Below are positions 8,543 to 17,059 of a DNA stretch of 64,000 nt, piece by piece. The translations under genes and the position numbers were made by a program. This DNA is from Flavobacterium sp. (GTDB taxonomy: Bacteria; Bacteroidota; Bacteroidia; Flavobacteriales; Flavobacteriaceae). The notes under the pieces are model-generated. The model saw only the letters and a list, made by a program, of their open reading frames with translations, ran no database searches and was not told the origin of the DNA. The number at the start of each line of letters is the position of its first letter. The first letter of the stretch is position 1. The DNA is taken from the NCBI GenBank assembly GCA_016721735.1, contig JADKHM010000008.1, forward strand, positions 1 to 64,000, read 5' to 3'.

Positions 8543-8861
8543 ATTTTCGACGTTGGGCTAGGACAGGAACAACCACCAAACGCTTATCTTCTTTATTTTT
8601 CGTCACCGTCTCGAAGCCAAACGATGCTTAGGTTCCTATTTACGATTCACCTAAACCGACCGCCAAGAACCAAGGCTTTCGAGGTGAATCTCACTTTCCT
8701 ACCTGGTAGGACGTGGCTAATCTTACTTTAATTCAGATTATGCAGCAAGAGCGTAGTTTCCTTCGCCGTGTAAAGTTTTGAGACATGGATTTACGAGATT
8801 TGTCTCCGTTCTCGACGTGCTTACTGTTCAATTCGACTTGCTGTCAAAACCAGTCGACCCC
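8469..8861 (-). ncRNA. ssrA: Transfer-messenger RNA (tmRNA)
   Basis: The minus strand begins GGGGTCGACTGGTTTTGACA at 8861 and ends in a T-arm and acceptor strand, GGGAGTTCGACTCTCCCCGA then CTCCA, at 8469. The seven-base acceptor stem pairs with one G-U. The tag frame (8738-8767) encodes GEGNYALAA followed by TAA, ending in the canonical ALAA degron. A CCA tail is not encoded (CTA follows the discriminator). tmRNA frees stalled ribosomes with SmpB and marks the nascent chain for proteolysis. A hairpin terminator follows at 8421-8466. Genes of this type are frequent integration sites, and a recombinase gene abuts the 3' end here. Confidence 0.95.
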
Positions 8862-8862
8862 A

Positions 8863-8994
8863 TTTTTTAATTGATAATGGATAATTAACAATTGATAATG
8901 AAGCTGCAAATATAGTATAAACTGTCGGACTTGTTTGTTAAGGAGAGCGTTAAATTCACCGAAAACCAATTATCAATTATCAATTATCAATTAA
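8863..8994. repeat. Inverted AT-rich repeats around the ssrA promoter
   Basis: The segment TTAATTGATAATGGATAATT (from about 8867), plus a further AATTGATAATG, is matched by inverted copies CAATTATCAATTATCAATTA at 8966-8993. The two sets flank the ssrA promoter about 65 bases apart. Similar ATTGATAAT/ATAATTAAT runs occur at 35098-35125 and 39781-39820. They look like a dispersed simple repeat. Confidence 0.55.
8907..8914 (-). promoter_or_regulatory. -7 box of ssrA
   Basis: TATATTTG on the minus strand, about 46 bases before the mature tmRNA 5' end, matches the Bacteroidetes TAnnTTTG box. No clear TTG is found at the usual distance. The leader between the box and 8861 would be trimmed. Confidence 0.5.
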
Positions 8995-8995
8995 C

Positions 8996-10192
8996 CTACT
9001 CCTCATCCCCAAACTCAAAAGGATAATCGCCAAAGACTGGCGCGAGCTTGCGGATTGCGTAGATATTCTTGTTGAATTTATTAGAAAGTGCAATAATCGT
9101 TACGCCTTCTTTCATCAAAGTAATGTATGAAGAGGTATTCCCGTGCCACCATCCATTATGAAATAAAAACTTTTGTCCACTTTCCCATTCAATCATTCTC
9201 ATTCCCAGACCATAATTTTTAGTTCCTTTGTGCTCATTGCTGTAGCCAACATAAATTTGATCACGCAGTTTTTTCTTCAAAAACGTCGGTGCTTTGCGCG
9301 CCATATCAAATTTGAGCAAATCTCTTGGCGTCGAATAAATATTCTTATCGCCATAAACCGCATCTAAATAATCATACGCCAAACGCATATTAGTTGCTTT
9401 GTAGGATGGCATCGCCGTTTCTAAATGTTTGTCGAATTCAAAAACATAAGTGTCATTCATTCCCAATGGCGTGAAAATCATTTCCTTCATCGCTTCTGGG
9501 TAAGACAGTTCTGTAACCTTTTCTATGATCGAAGCCAAGACCGCGTAATTGGTATTGCAATAAGCAAATCGCGTATCTGTTGTAGATTCCAATTGAATGC
9601 TCTTTTCGGTAAACAAATTCAGTATATCTTGATTGGTCAAAGTCTTATGTCTGTCCCAAACGCCTTTGTCTTCGGTAAAATAGGCGTAATTACGGAGTCC
9701 ACTTCGGTGATCCAATAACGTACGAACAGTAATTTCCGGATAAGGAAAATTATCTAAAATGGTATTTACTTTTTGATCTAATCCAATTTTGTTTTGGTTG
9801 ATTAACAGCAGGGCTGCCGTCGCAGTAAGTACTTTACTCACAGAAGCGATATGCATCGGTGTGTCTTGTGTGATGGCAATGTCTTGTTCTCTGTTGCCAA
9901 TACCTTGGTATCTTTCGTAAATGATTTGTCCATCTTTGGCTACTAGAAAACTCAAGTTGTTGTTTTCGTTGCTCCAATATTTTCCGCAGTACTTTTCTAC
10001 AGATGCTTTTTTACTAGAGAGATAAGAATTTTCTAATTTAGAATATTTCACTTTAGACGGAATCATCGTCGGTAAACCTTTTTCATTTACCCCAATTTCC
10101 TCTGATTCGCTGCGCTCTTGTCGGGTGCAAGTAATCATTAGAACAATAATACCGATGAGAAATATATAGTAGAAAAATTTAGTTGACTTCAT
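8996..10192 (-). CDS. Beta-lactamase-family serine hydrolase, lipoprotein
   Basis: 398 residues from the ATG at 10192, which puts a lipoprotein signal at the start (IVLMITC, cysteine 22). An upstream in-frame start at 10279 would add 29 unlikely residues. The family's catalytic motifs are visible: SVSK (SxxK, residues 117-120), YCN (YxN, 211-213) and HNGWWHG near the end in place of KTG. Such class C beta-lactamase/DD-peptidase-like enzymes hydrolyse D-amino peptides or esters in the periplasm; the substrate here is unknown. It stands alone, with TAnnTTTG boxes on the minus strand at 10211-10218 and 10225-10232. Confidence 0.85.
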   Translation of the reverse strand: MKSTKFFYYIFLIGIIVLMITCTRQERSESEEIGVNEKGLPTMIPSKVKYSKLENSYLSSKKASVEKYCGKYWSNENNNLSFLVAKDGQIIYERYQGIGNREQDIAITQDTPMHIASVSKVLTATAALLLINQNKIGLDQKVNTILDNFPYPEITVRTLLDHRSGLRNYAYFTEDKGVWDRHKTLTNQDILNLFTEKSIQLESTTDTRFAYCNTNYAVLASIIEKVTELSYPEAMKEMIFTPLGMNDTYVFEFDKHLETAMPSYKATNMRLAYDYLDAVYGDKNIYSTPRDLLKFDMARKAPTFLKKKLRDQIYVGYSNEHKGTKNYGLGMRMIEWESGQKFLFHNGWWHGNTSSYITLMKEGVTIIALSNKFNKNIYAIRKLAPVFGDYPFEFGDEE

Positions 10193-10210
10193 ATTAAATT
10201 GCTTGATGAG

Positions 10211-10218
10211 CAAATATA
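10211..10218 (-). promoter_or_regulatory. -7 box of the serine hydrolase gene
   Basis: TATATTTG on the minus strand, 19 bases before the ATG at 10192. A second candidate, TAGATTTG, lies at 10225-10232. Confidence 0.45.
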
Positions 10219-10323
10219 GAGAAACAAATCTACGAGAATTCTGACGTATTTTTTGGTTTATGAACATTTTATTAACCATAATTTAGGTTTTCATTATTGC
10301 TCATTTTTTTAAGAAAAAAAGTT

Positions 10324-10354
10324 TTGAAAACGTTGTAGTTATGGTTTACATTTG
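10324..10354 (+). promoter_or_regulatory. Promoter of the dehydrogenase gene
   Basis: TTG (10324-10326), 20 bases, then TACATTTG (10347-10354) fits the Bacteroidetes promoter pattern. The start codon lies 25 bases downstream. Confidence 0.6.
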
Positions 10355-10379
10355 GTGCCGTTAAAAAAATCCCAAGTCT

Positions 10380-11582
10380 ATGAAATTCGGAATTATTAAA
10401 GAAAGAAAAAACCCGCCCGACCGCAGAGTTGTATTCACTCCTGAAGAATTAGGACGCATGAAAAAGGAGCATCCTGAAGTGCAAATCAAAGTAGAACGTT
10501 CCGACATTCGGGTTTTTTCAGACGAAGAATATGTCGCACAAGGCATTGAAGTTGCTGACGACATGACCGACTGTGATGTCCTTTTTGGTGTCAAAGAAGT
10601 TCCTGTTGACGCTTTGATTCCAAATAAAAAATACTTTTTCTTTTCGCATACTTTAAAGAAGCAAACGCATAATCGAAAATTATTGCAAGCGATTATTGCC
10701 AAGAAAATCGACCTTTACGATCACGAGACGATTGTAGATGCGCACTATAAAAGACTGATTGGATTTGGAAGATATGCCGGAATCGTTGGCGCTTATAACG
10801 GTTTACGCGCTTTTGGTATCAAGTTCGAGTTGTTTACCATTCCAAAAGCAGAAACGCTTTCCAGTAAAGAAGATTTGGTTGCGAGATTGAAACGTCAAGT
10901 GTTACCACCCATCAAAATAGTACTTACTGGTCACGGAAAAGTGGCTATGGGAGCCAAAGAAATCCTCGACGGAATCAAAATCAAGGAAGTTTCTATCGAG
11001 AATTACCTCACTAAGAATTATTCAGAACCGGTTTATACCCAGATTGATGTCATTGATTACTACCAACGTAAAGACGGACAACCAGCAACAAAAGAAGACT
11101 TCTATGCACATCCGACAGCATACACTTCTAACTTCGAACGTTTTTCTAAAGTATCGGATATTTTTATGGCTGGACATTTTTACGGAAACGATGGACCCGA
11201 AATTTTGTCGCAAGCCATGCTGCAAGCGGTTGATTGTAAAATAAAAGTAGTGGCTGATATTTCCTGTGACGTAGATGGTCCGATTGCTTGTACCGTAAAA
11301 GCATCAACGATTGCAGATCCGTTTTTTGGCTATTTGCCGTCTGAAAACAAAGAAGTTCCGTATACGCATCCTGGCGCCATTGTGGTGATGTCCGTTGATA
11401 ATTTACCTTGCGAATTACCCAAAGATGCGAGCGAAGGATTTGGTGAAATGTTTATGAAATACGTGATTCCCGCGTTCTTTAATGGAGATAAAGATGGCAT
11501 TTTACAACGATCAAAAATGACAGAAAATGGCAAACTGACCAAACGATTCGAGTATTTACAGGACTATGTCGACGGGAAGTAA
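10380..11582 (+). CDS. Saccharopine/alanine dehydrogenase-like oxidoreductase
   Basis: 400 residues. The N-terminus (MKFGIIKERKNPPDRRVVFT) and the following substrate-binding domain match the alanine dehydrogenase/lysine-ketoglutarate reductase family. The nucleotide-binding Rossmann motif is around residue 180 (KIVLTGHGKVAMGAKEIL). VADISCDVDGPIACTVKAS and the final NLPCELPKDASEGF segment are also typical. Family members catalyse NAD(P)-linked reductive formation of amino acids or saccharopine in the cytoplasm. The sequence alone does not tell which substrate is used. It is a single-gene unit with its own promoter and a hairpin terminator at 11602-11638. Confidence 0.8.
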   Translation: MKFGIIKERKNPPDRRVVFTPEELGRMKKEHPEVQIKVERSDIRVFSDEEYVAQGIEVADDMTDCDVLFGVKEVPVDALIPNKKYFFFSHTLKKQTHNRKLLQAIIAKKIDLYDHETIVDAHYKRLIGFGRYAGIVGAYNGLRAFGIKFELFTIPKAETLSSKEDLVARLKRQVLPPIKIVLTGHGKVAMGAKEILDGIKIKEVSIENYLTKNYSEPVYTQIDVIDYYQRKDGQPATKEDFYAHPTAYTSNFERFSKVSDIFMAGHFYGNDGPEILSQAMLQAVDCKIKVVADISCDVDGPIACTVKASTIADPFFGYLPSENKEVPYTHPGAIVVMSVDNLPCELPKDASEGFGEMFMKYVIPAFFNGDKDGILQRSKMTENGKLTKRFEYLQDYVDGK

Positions 11583-11601
11583 TTGTCGATAATACAATCT
11601 T

Positions 11602-11638
11602 AAAAATCCTATTTAGTTTTTACTAGGTAGGATTTTTT
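11602..11638 (+). terminator. Rho-independent terminator
   Basis: AAAAATCCTA (11602-11611) pairs with TAGGATTTTT (11628-11637) and runs into T's. It follows the dehydrogenase gene by 20 bases. Confidence 0.75.
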
Positions 11639-11677
11639 CTTGCAGAAAAGTTGCTATCTTTAGTCAAATTTTTTTCT

Positions 11678-13777
11678 ATGAAATCTACCTTTTCGTTCGT
11701 GTTCTTATTTCTTTTCAGTGCTATTCAGGCACAAAGTGTTTCCTCTCCCTCTAAACAAATTACACTAAATTTCAGCTTCGGTGAGAAGGGAAAACCAACT
11801 TATACCGTCAACTATAAGAACAAACCGGTTATCCTTCAAAGTTACCTTGGTATAACATTGAAGAACGGTGCTGATTTGGCATCGCACTTCAAATTAGAAG
11901 ACTCCAAAACGTTATCCTTCAACGAAACTTGGCAACCTGTTTTGGGAGAGCAATCGAATATTGTCAACCATTATAACGAACTGATTATCGCACTTTCTCA
12001 AATGGGAACAGGTCGAAAAATGAATATTATTTTCCGTGTTTTTGACGAAGGAATTGCCTTTAGATATGATTTCCCTTTGCAAAAAGATTTGAATTATTTT
12101 ACTATCGCAGAAGAAGTTAGCGAGTTTAATTTAACCGATAATCACAAAGTATTTTGGTTGCCTGGCGATTTTGATAGCAATGAATATATCTATCAAGAAT
12201 CGCTGTTCTCCGAAATTGATACGAAGAAAGTGGATTTGAATAATGGTATCGGAATGAAATCGATTGCTGGACAATTTATCGTGCAAGCGCCATTGATGAT
12301 GAAATCTAAAGATAACACCTATCTGAATATTTTTGAGGCCGCCGTCGTTAATTATCCCTTGATGCATTTGGATGTTGATGTGACGAAATTTTCATTGAAA
12401 TCGCATTTGGTTCCTAATGCTGTGGGAGACAAAGCCAATTTGAGAACGCCTTGCGTGTCGCCGTGGAGAACCGTTATGGTCAGCGATGACGCCCGTGATA
12501 TTGTCGGATCTAAAATGATTTTGAATTTGAATGAACCTTCCAAAATTGATGATACTTCTTGGATCAAACCGATGAAATATGTGGGAATTTGGTGGGAAAT
12601 GCACGTCGGAAAATCGACTTGGGATTACGCTGGTTCCCAAAATGCACAGAATAAACCTGAGGATGGATTGAAACCTTCAGGAAAACACGGCGCAACCACA
12701 GAGAACACTAAAAAGTATATCGATTTTGCAGCAAAAAATGGTTTCGATGGCGTATTGGTAGAAGGTTGGAATGTTGGTTGGGAAGAGTGGTTTGGCGATC
12801 GCAAAGAAGAAGTATTTGATTTTGTTACGCCTTATCCTGATTTCAACTTGAAGGCGGTCAATGATTATGCAAAGTCAAAAGGAATCAAAATGATCATGCA
12901 CCACGAAACTTCTGCGTCTGTTTCTAACTACGAAAGACATTTGGATCGTGCTTTCAACTTGATGAAGGATTATGGTTATCCAGCGGTAAAGACTGGCTAT
13001 GTAGGATGGATTATTCCGCGGGGTGAATTTCATGATGGACAATCGATGGTGAATCACTTCAATTTTGTCGCGCGACGAGCCGCGGATTACAAATTTATGG
13101 TCAACTCGCATGAGAGTTCGCGGCCAACTGGTTACAGCAGAACCTATCCGAATTATATCTGTGCGGAAGCGGCGAGAGGTAATGAATTCAACGCGTGGAG
13201 TGTAGGAAATCCGCCGATGCATGAAACCATTTTACCATTCACAAGATTACTTGGTGGCCCGATGGATTATACGCCAGGAATCTTCGAAATCAAAATGAGT
13301 TCGTATGATAAAACTAAAACGGCGCAAGTGCATACGACTTTAGCCAAACAATTAGCACTTTATATTACGATGTATTCACCTCTGCAAATGGCGGCGGATT
13401 TACCGGAAAATTATGAGAAATATCCTGATGCATTTCAGTTCATCAAAGATGTTGCGGTAGATTGGCAAGAAAGTAAGTATCTTGAAGCAGAACCGGGAGA
13501 TTACATTACCGTTGCCAGAAAAACCAAGGGAAAAGAAAGTTGGTTTTTGGGTTCTATAACCGACGAGCATGTTAGAAATACGGAGATCAAATGTGATTTT
13601 CTTTCTGCCGGAAAAAAATACCAGGCCACTATTTATGAGGACGGAAAGGATGCCTCCTGGAATTTGAATCCAAAATCATACGGGATAAAAACGATTCAAG
13701 TGACCAATAAATCGAAAATTAAATTACATTTAGCTCCTGGAGGAGGAACTGCAATCAGCTTTCAGCCCATTAACTAA
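11678..13777 (+). CDS. Glycoside hydrolase family 97 (SusB-like alpha-glucosidase/galactosidase)
   Basis: 699 residues from the ATG at 11678, preferred over an upstream start because it gives a clean signal peptide (MKSTFSFVFLFLFSAIQAQ). The N-terminal beta-sandwich is followed by the TIM barrel with GFDGVLVEGWNVGWEEWFGD, IKMIMHHETSASVSNYERHL and VNSHESSRPTGYSRTYPNYI, and then ICAEAARGNEFNAW, all characteristic of GH97. The enzyme releases glucose or galactose from alpha-linked oligosaccharides in the periplasm, with calcium. Seventeen bases downstream lies a sugar permease gene, so the pair makes and imports monosaccharide. No SusC/SusD genes are adjacent. Confidence 0.9.
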   Translation: MKSTFSFVFLFLFSAIQAQSVSSPSKQITLNFSFGEKGKPTYTVNYKNKPVILQSYLGITLKNGADLASHFKLEDSKTLSFNETWQPVLGEQSNIVNHYNELIIALSQMGTGRKMNIIFRVFDEGIAFRYDFPLQKDLNYFTIAEEVSEFNLTDNHKVFWLPGDFDSNEYIYQESLFSEIDTKKVDLNNGIGMKSIAGQFIVQAPLMMKSKDNTYLNIFEAAVVNYPLMHLDVDVTKFSLKSHLVPNAVGDKANLRTPCVSPWRTVMVSDDARDIVGSKMILNLNEPSKIDDTSWIKPMKYVGIWWEMHVGKSTWDYAGSQNAQNKPEDGLKPSGKHGATTENTKKYIDFAAKNGFDGVLVEGWNVGWEEWFGDRKEEVFDFVTPYPDFNLKAVNDYAKSKGIKMIMHHETSASVSNYERHLDRAFNLMKDYGYPAVKTGYVGWIIPRGEFHDGQSMVNHFNFVARRAADYKFMVNSHESSRPTGYSRTYPNYICAEAARGNEFNAWSVGNPPMHETILPFTRLLGGPMDYTPGIFEIKMSSYDKTKTAQVHTTLAKQLALYITMYSPLQMAADLPENYEKYPDAFQFIKDVAVDWQESKYLEAEPGDYITVARKTKGKESWFLGSITDEHVRNTEIKCDFLSAGKKYQATIYEDGKDASWNLNPKSYGIKTIQVTNKSKIKLHLAPGGGTAISFQPIN

Positions 13778-13794
13778 CCAAACCAAAATTAACT

Positions 13795-15231
13795 ATGAGT
13801 ACACAAAATTTAAAAACCAACTGGGCACAGTTTGTTCCATTGGCAACCGTCTTCTTCTTTTGGGGATTTGTTGCAGCTAGTAATGATATTCTAATTCCAG
13901 TGTTTAGAAAAGCATTTGATTTGACACAAGTCCAAAGTCAATTGGTTTCCTTGGCTTTCTATATCGCCTATACCGTGGGATCCTTGATTTACCTATTGAT
14001 TTCCTACCTGACCAAAGGCGATTTGATCAACAGAATCGGATACAAAAACTCCTTGGCGTTGGGATTGGGAATTTCTGCTTTAGGAACTTTGTTGTTCTAT
14101 CCTGCCGCTAATACGGGTTCATTTACTTTAATGCTTTGCGGATTATTTACCGTTGCCTTAGGATTTTCTTTACAGCAAACCGTTGCTAACCCCTTGGCGA
14201 TTGCTTTGGGCCCGATTACGACAGGTTCGCAACGTCTGACTTTAGCAGGAGGTATTAATAATTTAGGAACTACTATTGGACCATTGATTGTTAGTTTTGC
14301 CATTTTTGGATCAGCGACTTCTAGCAATACCGATATGAGTATTGAGAGTGTGAAAATTCCCTATTTGATTTTGGGACTGGCGTTTTTGGTGGTAGCTATT
14401 CTACTTAAGTTTTCATCCTTACCAGACAAACCACAAGCGATAGTGGAGTCGGAAAGTGAAGCGGCTTCCAGTCGTACTTCTGCATTGCAATATCCGCAAT
14501 TGGTGTTAGGCATGATTGGTATTTTTGTGTATGTAGGTGTTGAAGTGTCTACAGCAAGTAATCTACCCGCCTACATGGAAAAAAATCTCGGCTTCTTGAT
14601 CAAAGACATTGCGCCTTATATTTCGCTTTATTGGGCGAGTTTGATGATTGGTCGTTGGACTGGCGCAGTTGAAGCGTTTACAGACAATATGAATAGACAA
14701 AAGATACTGCGATTTATTGCACCTTATTTGGCTTTTGGTGTATTCTTGTTAGTGAATGCCATCGCCAAACACGACTTGACGCCATTTTATGTTTATGCGC
14801 TTGTCATCCTCGTTTTGATTATTGCTGATATGGCGAGTAAAGGGAATCCCGCGCGAATGCTACTTATATTTTCGGCGTTGGGCATCTTGGCATTGCTAAT
14901 CGGAATGGCGACTGACGGCATGATCAGTGTGTATGCCTTTACCAGTGTTGGTTTGTTCTGTAGTACATTGTGGCCTTGTATATTTACTTTAGCCATTAGT
15001 GGTTTAGGAAAGCACACCAGTCAAGGGAGTAGTTTCTTGATCATGATGATTATGGGCGGTGGATTTATTAGCTTGTTGCAAGGTTATATCGCTGACATTT
15101 CTACCATTCACTCCAGTTATATTGTTGGTGTACTTTGTTTTGTTTATTTAGCCTATTACGCATGGAAAGTGAGTAAAATATTGAAAAGCCAAGGCATTGA
15201 TTTTGATCAAAAAGTAAGCGGCGGGCATTAA
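13795..15231 (+). CDS. Sugar MFS transporter (FucP/GluP family)
   Basis: 478 residues with about twelve membrane helices. WAQFVPLATVFFFWGFVAAS at the start, NPLAIALGP near residue 134, GGINNLGTTIGPLI and the late SFLIMMIMGGGFISLLQGYI segment are typical of the fucose/glucose-galactose proton symporters of Bacteroidota. It imports monosaccharides across the inner membrane. It lies 17 bases after the GH97 gene and 24 bases before the peptidase gene, so the three are probably co-transcribed. The substrate is inferred to be the product of the GH97 enzyme. Confidence 0.9.
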   Translation: MSTQNLKTNWAQFVPLATVFFFWGFVAASNDILIPVFRKAFDLTQVQSQLVSLAFYIAYTVGSLIYLLISYLTKGDLINRIGYKNSLALGLGISALGTLLFYPAANTGSFTLMLCGLFTVALGFSLQQTVANPLAIALGPITTGSQRLTLAGGINNLGTTIGPLIVSFAIFGSATSSNTDMSIESVKIPYLILGLAFLVVAILLKFSSLPDKPQAIVESESEAASSRTSALQYPQLVLGMIGIFVYVGVEVSTASNLPAYMEKNLGFLIKDIAPYISLYWASLMIGRWTGAVEAFTDNMNRQKILRFIAPYLAFGVFLLVNAIAKHDLTPFYVYALVILVLIIADMASKGNPARMLLIFSALGILALLIGMATDGMISVYAFTSVGLFCSTLWPCIFTLAISGLGKHTSQGSSFLIMMIMGGGFISLLQGYIADISTIHSSYIVGVLCFVYLAYYAWKVSKILKSQGIDFDQKVSGGH

Positions 15232-15255
15232 ATATTTTAATATAACAGCAATTTC

Positions 15256-16614
15256 GTGAAGTACTTATTCTCTTTGATTTTACTAGTTGCCACTGTAACC
15301 TATTCTCAATCTCAAGACGAGAAAATGTTACGACAAATCTATTCTGCTGCGTTAACCCAGGGAAAATGTTATGCTTGGTTGGATGATTTGTCCAATAAAA
15401 TCGGTTCCCGTTTGTCTGGTTCTGAAGGTGCTGAAAAAGGCGTTCAATATACCAAGGCTCAACTGGAGACTTTGGGCCTCGATCGTGTTTATTTGCAAGA
15501 AGTGATGGTTCCACATTGGGTTCGCGGAGAGAAAGAGTCCGCTTATATTTTGAATAACGGAAAGAAAACAATGGTTCCGATTTGCGCACTGGGAAGTTCT
15601 ATCGCTACACCAAAAAAGGGATTGACTGCAGAAGTGATTGAAGTGAAAAGCCTGAAAGAATTAGCCGAACTAGGTCAAGATAAAATTGCTGGAAAAATCG
15701 TGTTTTTCAATCGACCTTTCGAACCAGAGAACATCGAAACCTTTCAGTCATACGGCAAGGCGGTCGACCAACGTTATGCTGGTGCTAGAGAAGCGTCAAA
15801 ATTTGGAGCGGTAGGCACGATAGTCCGATCGATGACGATGCGACTTGATGATTTTCCACACACAGGAAATCAAAGTTACGGTGATCTCCCAAAAGACAAG
15901 TACATTCCGACAGCCGCGATTAGTACAAATGGCGCGGAATTACTCAGTAGACTCTTAAAAGAGAACCCACAACTGCAATTTCATTTCAAACAGTCATGTC
16001 AACAGTTGCCTGATGTATTGTCTTATAATGTCGTCGGTGAAATTAAAGGAAGTGAACACCCAGAACAAATCATGGTGGTTGGCGGTCATTTAGATTCGTG
16101 GGATTTAGCCGATGGCTCGCATGACGATGGAGCAGGAGTGGTGCAAAGTATGGAAGTACTTCATATTTTTAAAAATCTAAACTACAAGCCCAAAAATACC
16201 ATACGAGTTGTCCTTTTTATGAATGAAGAGAATGGTGGGAAGGGTGGAACAAAGTACGAAGAACTGTCGAAAGCAAACAATGAGAATCACATATTTGCTT
16301 TAGAGAGTGACTCGGGTGGGTTTTCTCCACGTGGATTTTCATTTGAATGTGATGACGAAAACCTAAATAAAGTTACAGGTTTCAAATCGCTTTTCGAACC
16401 TTATTTGATTCACTCTTTTACGAAAGGACACAGCGGTTCAGATATTGAGTCACTCACGGGTAAGAATTTGATTAAAGTTGGATTGCGTCCTGATTCCCAA
16501 CGTTATTTTGATTATCATCATGCCGCGAATGATAAGTTTGACGCTGTAAACAGAAGAGAACTGGAATTGGGCGCCGCTGCAATGGCCTCCTTAGTCTATT
16601 TAATGGATAAATAG
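15256..16614 (+). CDS. M28 family zinc peptidase
   Basis: 452 residues, starting with GTG at 15256 and a signal peptide (MKYLFSLILLVATVTYSQSQ). A PA domain occupies the middle, about residues 130-230. The M28 metal site is visible: GGHLDSWDLADGSHDDGAG (His and bridging Asp), FMNEENGGKGG (catalytic and ligand Glu), ESDSGG (Asp) and YHHAANDKFD (His). Such enzymes are exported aminopeptidases or carboxypeptidases with two zinc ions. It ends the GH97-permease cluster; the connection between sugar and peptide use is not obvious. A bidirectional hairpin follows at 16634-16660. Confidence 0.9.
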   Translation: MKYLFSLILLVATVTYSQSQDEKMLRQIYSAALTQGKCYAWLDDLSNKIGSRLSGSEGAEKGVQYTKAQLETLGLDRVYLQEVMVPHWVRGEKESAYILNNGKKTMVPICALGSSIATPKKGLTAEVIEVKSLKELAELGQDKIAGKIVFFNRPFEPENIETFQSYGKAVDQRYAGAREASKFGAVGTIVRSMTMRLDDFPHTGNQSYGDLPKDKYIPTAAISTNGAELLSRLLKENPQLQFHFKQSCQQLPDVLSYNVVGEIKGSEHPEQIMVVGGHLDSWDLADGSHDDGAGVVQSMEVLHIFKNLNYKPKNTIRVVLFMNEENGGKGGTKYEELSKANNENHIFALESDSGGFSPRGFSFECDDENLNKVTGFKSLFEPYLIHSFTKGHSGSDIESLTGKNLIKVGLRPDSQRYFDYHHAANDKFDAVNRRELELGAAAMASLVYLMDK

Positions 16615-16633
16615 TACGCTGCACATTACAAAT

Positions 16634-16662
16634 AAAAAAAGCCACTCTTTTGGAGTGGCTTT
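16634..16662. terminator. Bidirectional terminator
   Basis: GCCACTC (16641-16647) pairs with GAGTGGC (16653-16659), with an A-run on the left and a T-rich run on the right. It separates the convergent peptidase and Lys/Ala-rich protein genes. Confidence 0.85.
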
Positions 16663-16670
16663 TCTTCTTC

Positions 16671-16982
16671 TTATTTTTTGAATCTCTTATCAGGAGTTCC
16701 GTCTTTTTTCAAAACTACTTCTTTAGCTGTTTTATAACGTTTGTCCGGTGTTCCGTCTTTTTTCAAAACTACTTTTGAATCAGCTGCTTTTGTTGCAGCA
16801 GCTTTTACTTCTTGTTTTACTGCTTTAGCCGAAGCTGGATCTGCTTTTGCAGCTTTAACTTCTTGTTTAACTTCTTTAGCTACAGCGTCTGCTTTCTTAA
16901 CCGCTTTCTTCGCTCCTTCTTGTGCAAAACCTGAAAATGCAAAACCTACCAAGGCAATTACTGCCAACATTACTTTTTTCAT
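16671..16982 (-). CDS. Exported Lys/Ala-rich repeat protein
   Basis: 103 residues. A signal peptide (MKKVMLAVIALVGFAFSGFA) is followed by a low-complexity, strongly basic helix-forming region with two KQEVKAA repeats and then two copies of VVLKKDGTPDKR(Y/F)K at the C-terminus. Small proteins of this make-up are common in Flavobacterium; their function is unknown. The composition suggests an extended or coiled helix interacting with acidic polymers in the periplasm, which is inference. It is a single gene ending at a shared terminator. Confidence 0.75.
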   Translation of the reverse strand: MKKVMLAVIALVGFAFSGFAQEGAKKAVKKADAVAKEVKQEVKAAKADPASAKAVKQEVKAAATKAADSKVVLKKDGTPDKRYKTAKEVVLKKDGTPDKRFKK

Positions 16983-17059
16983 TTTTTTATAATTTAAAAT
17001 TCATAAGCTAATGTACAAATCAAATTGAAATGTCGTTCGCCCAAAAAGCTAATTTTTTA

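Noticed and set aside
8545..8560. GGGCTAGG inside ssrA as a fourth copy of the dispersed hairpin repeat
   Set aside because: It is part of the tmRNA itself and none of the other repeat sequence is near it.
10361..10702. 113-codon frame opposite the dehydrogenase start
   Set aside because: It is the antisense of a conserved enzyme N-terminus and covers its promoter side; no domain is seen.
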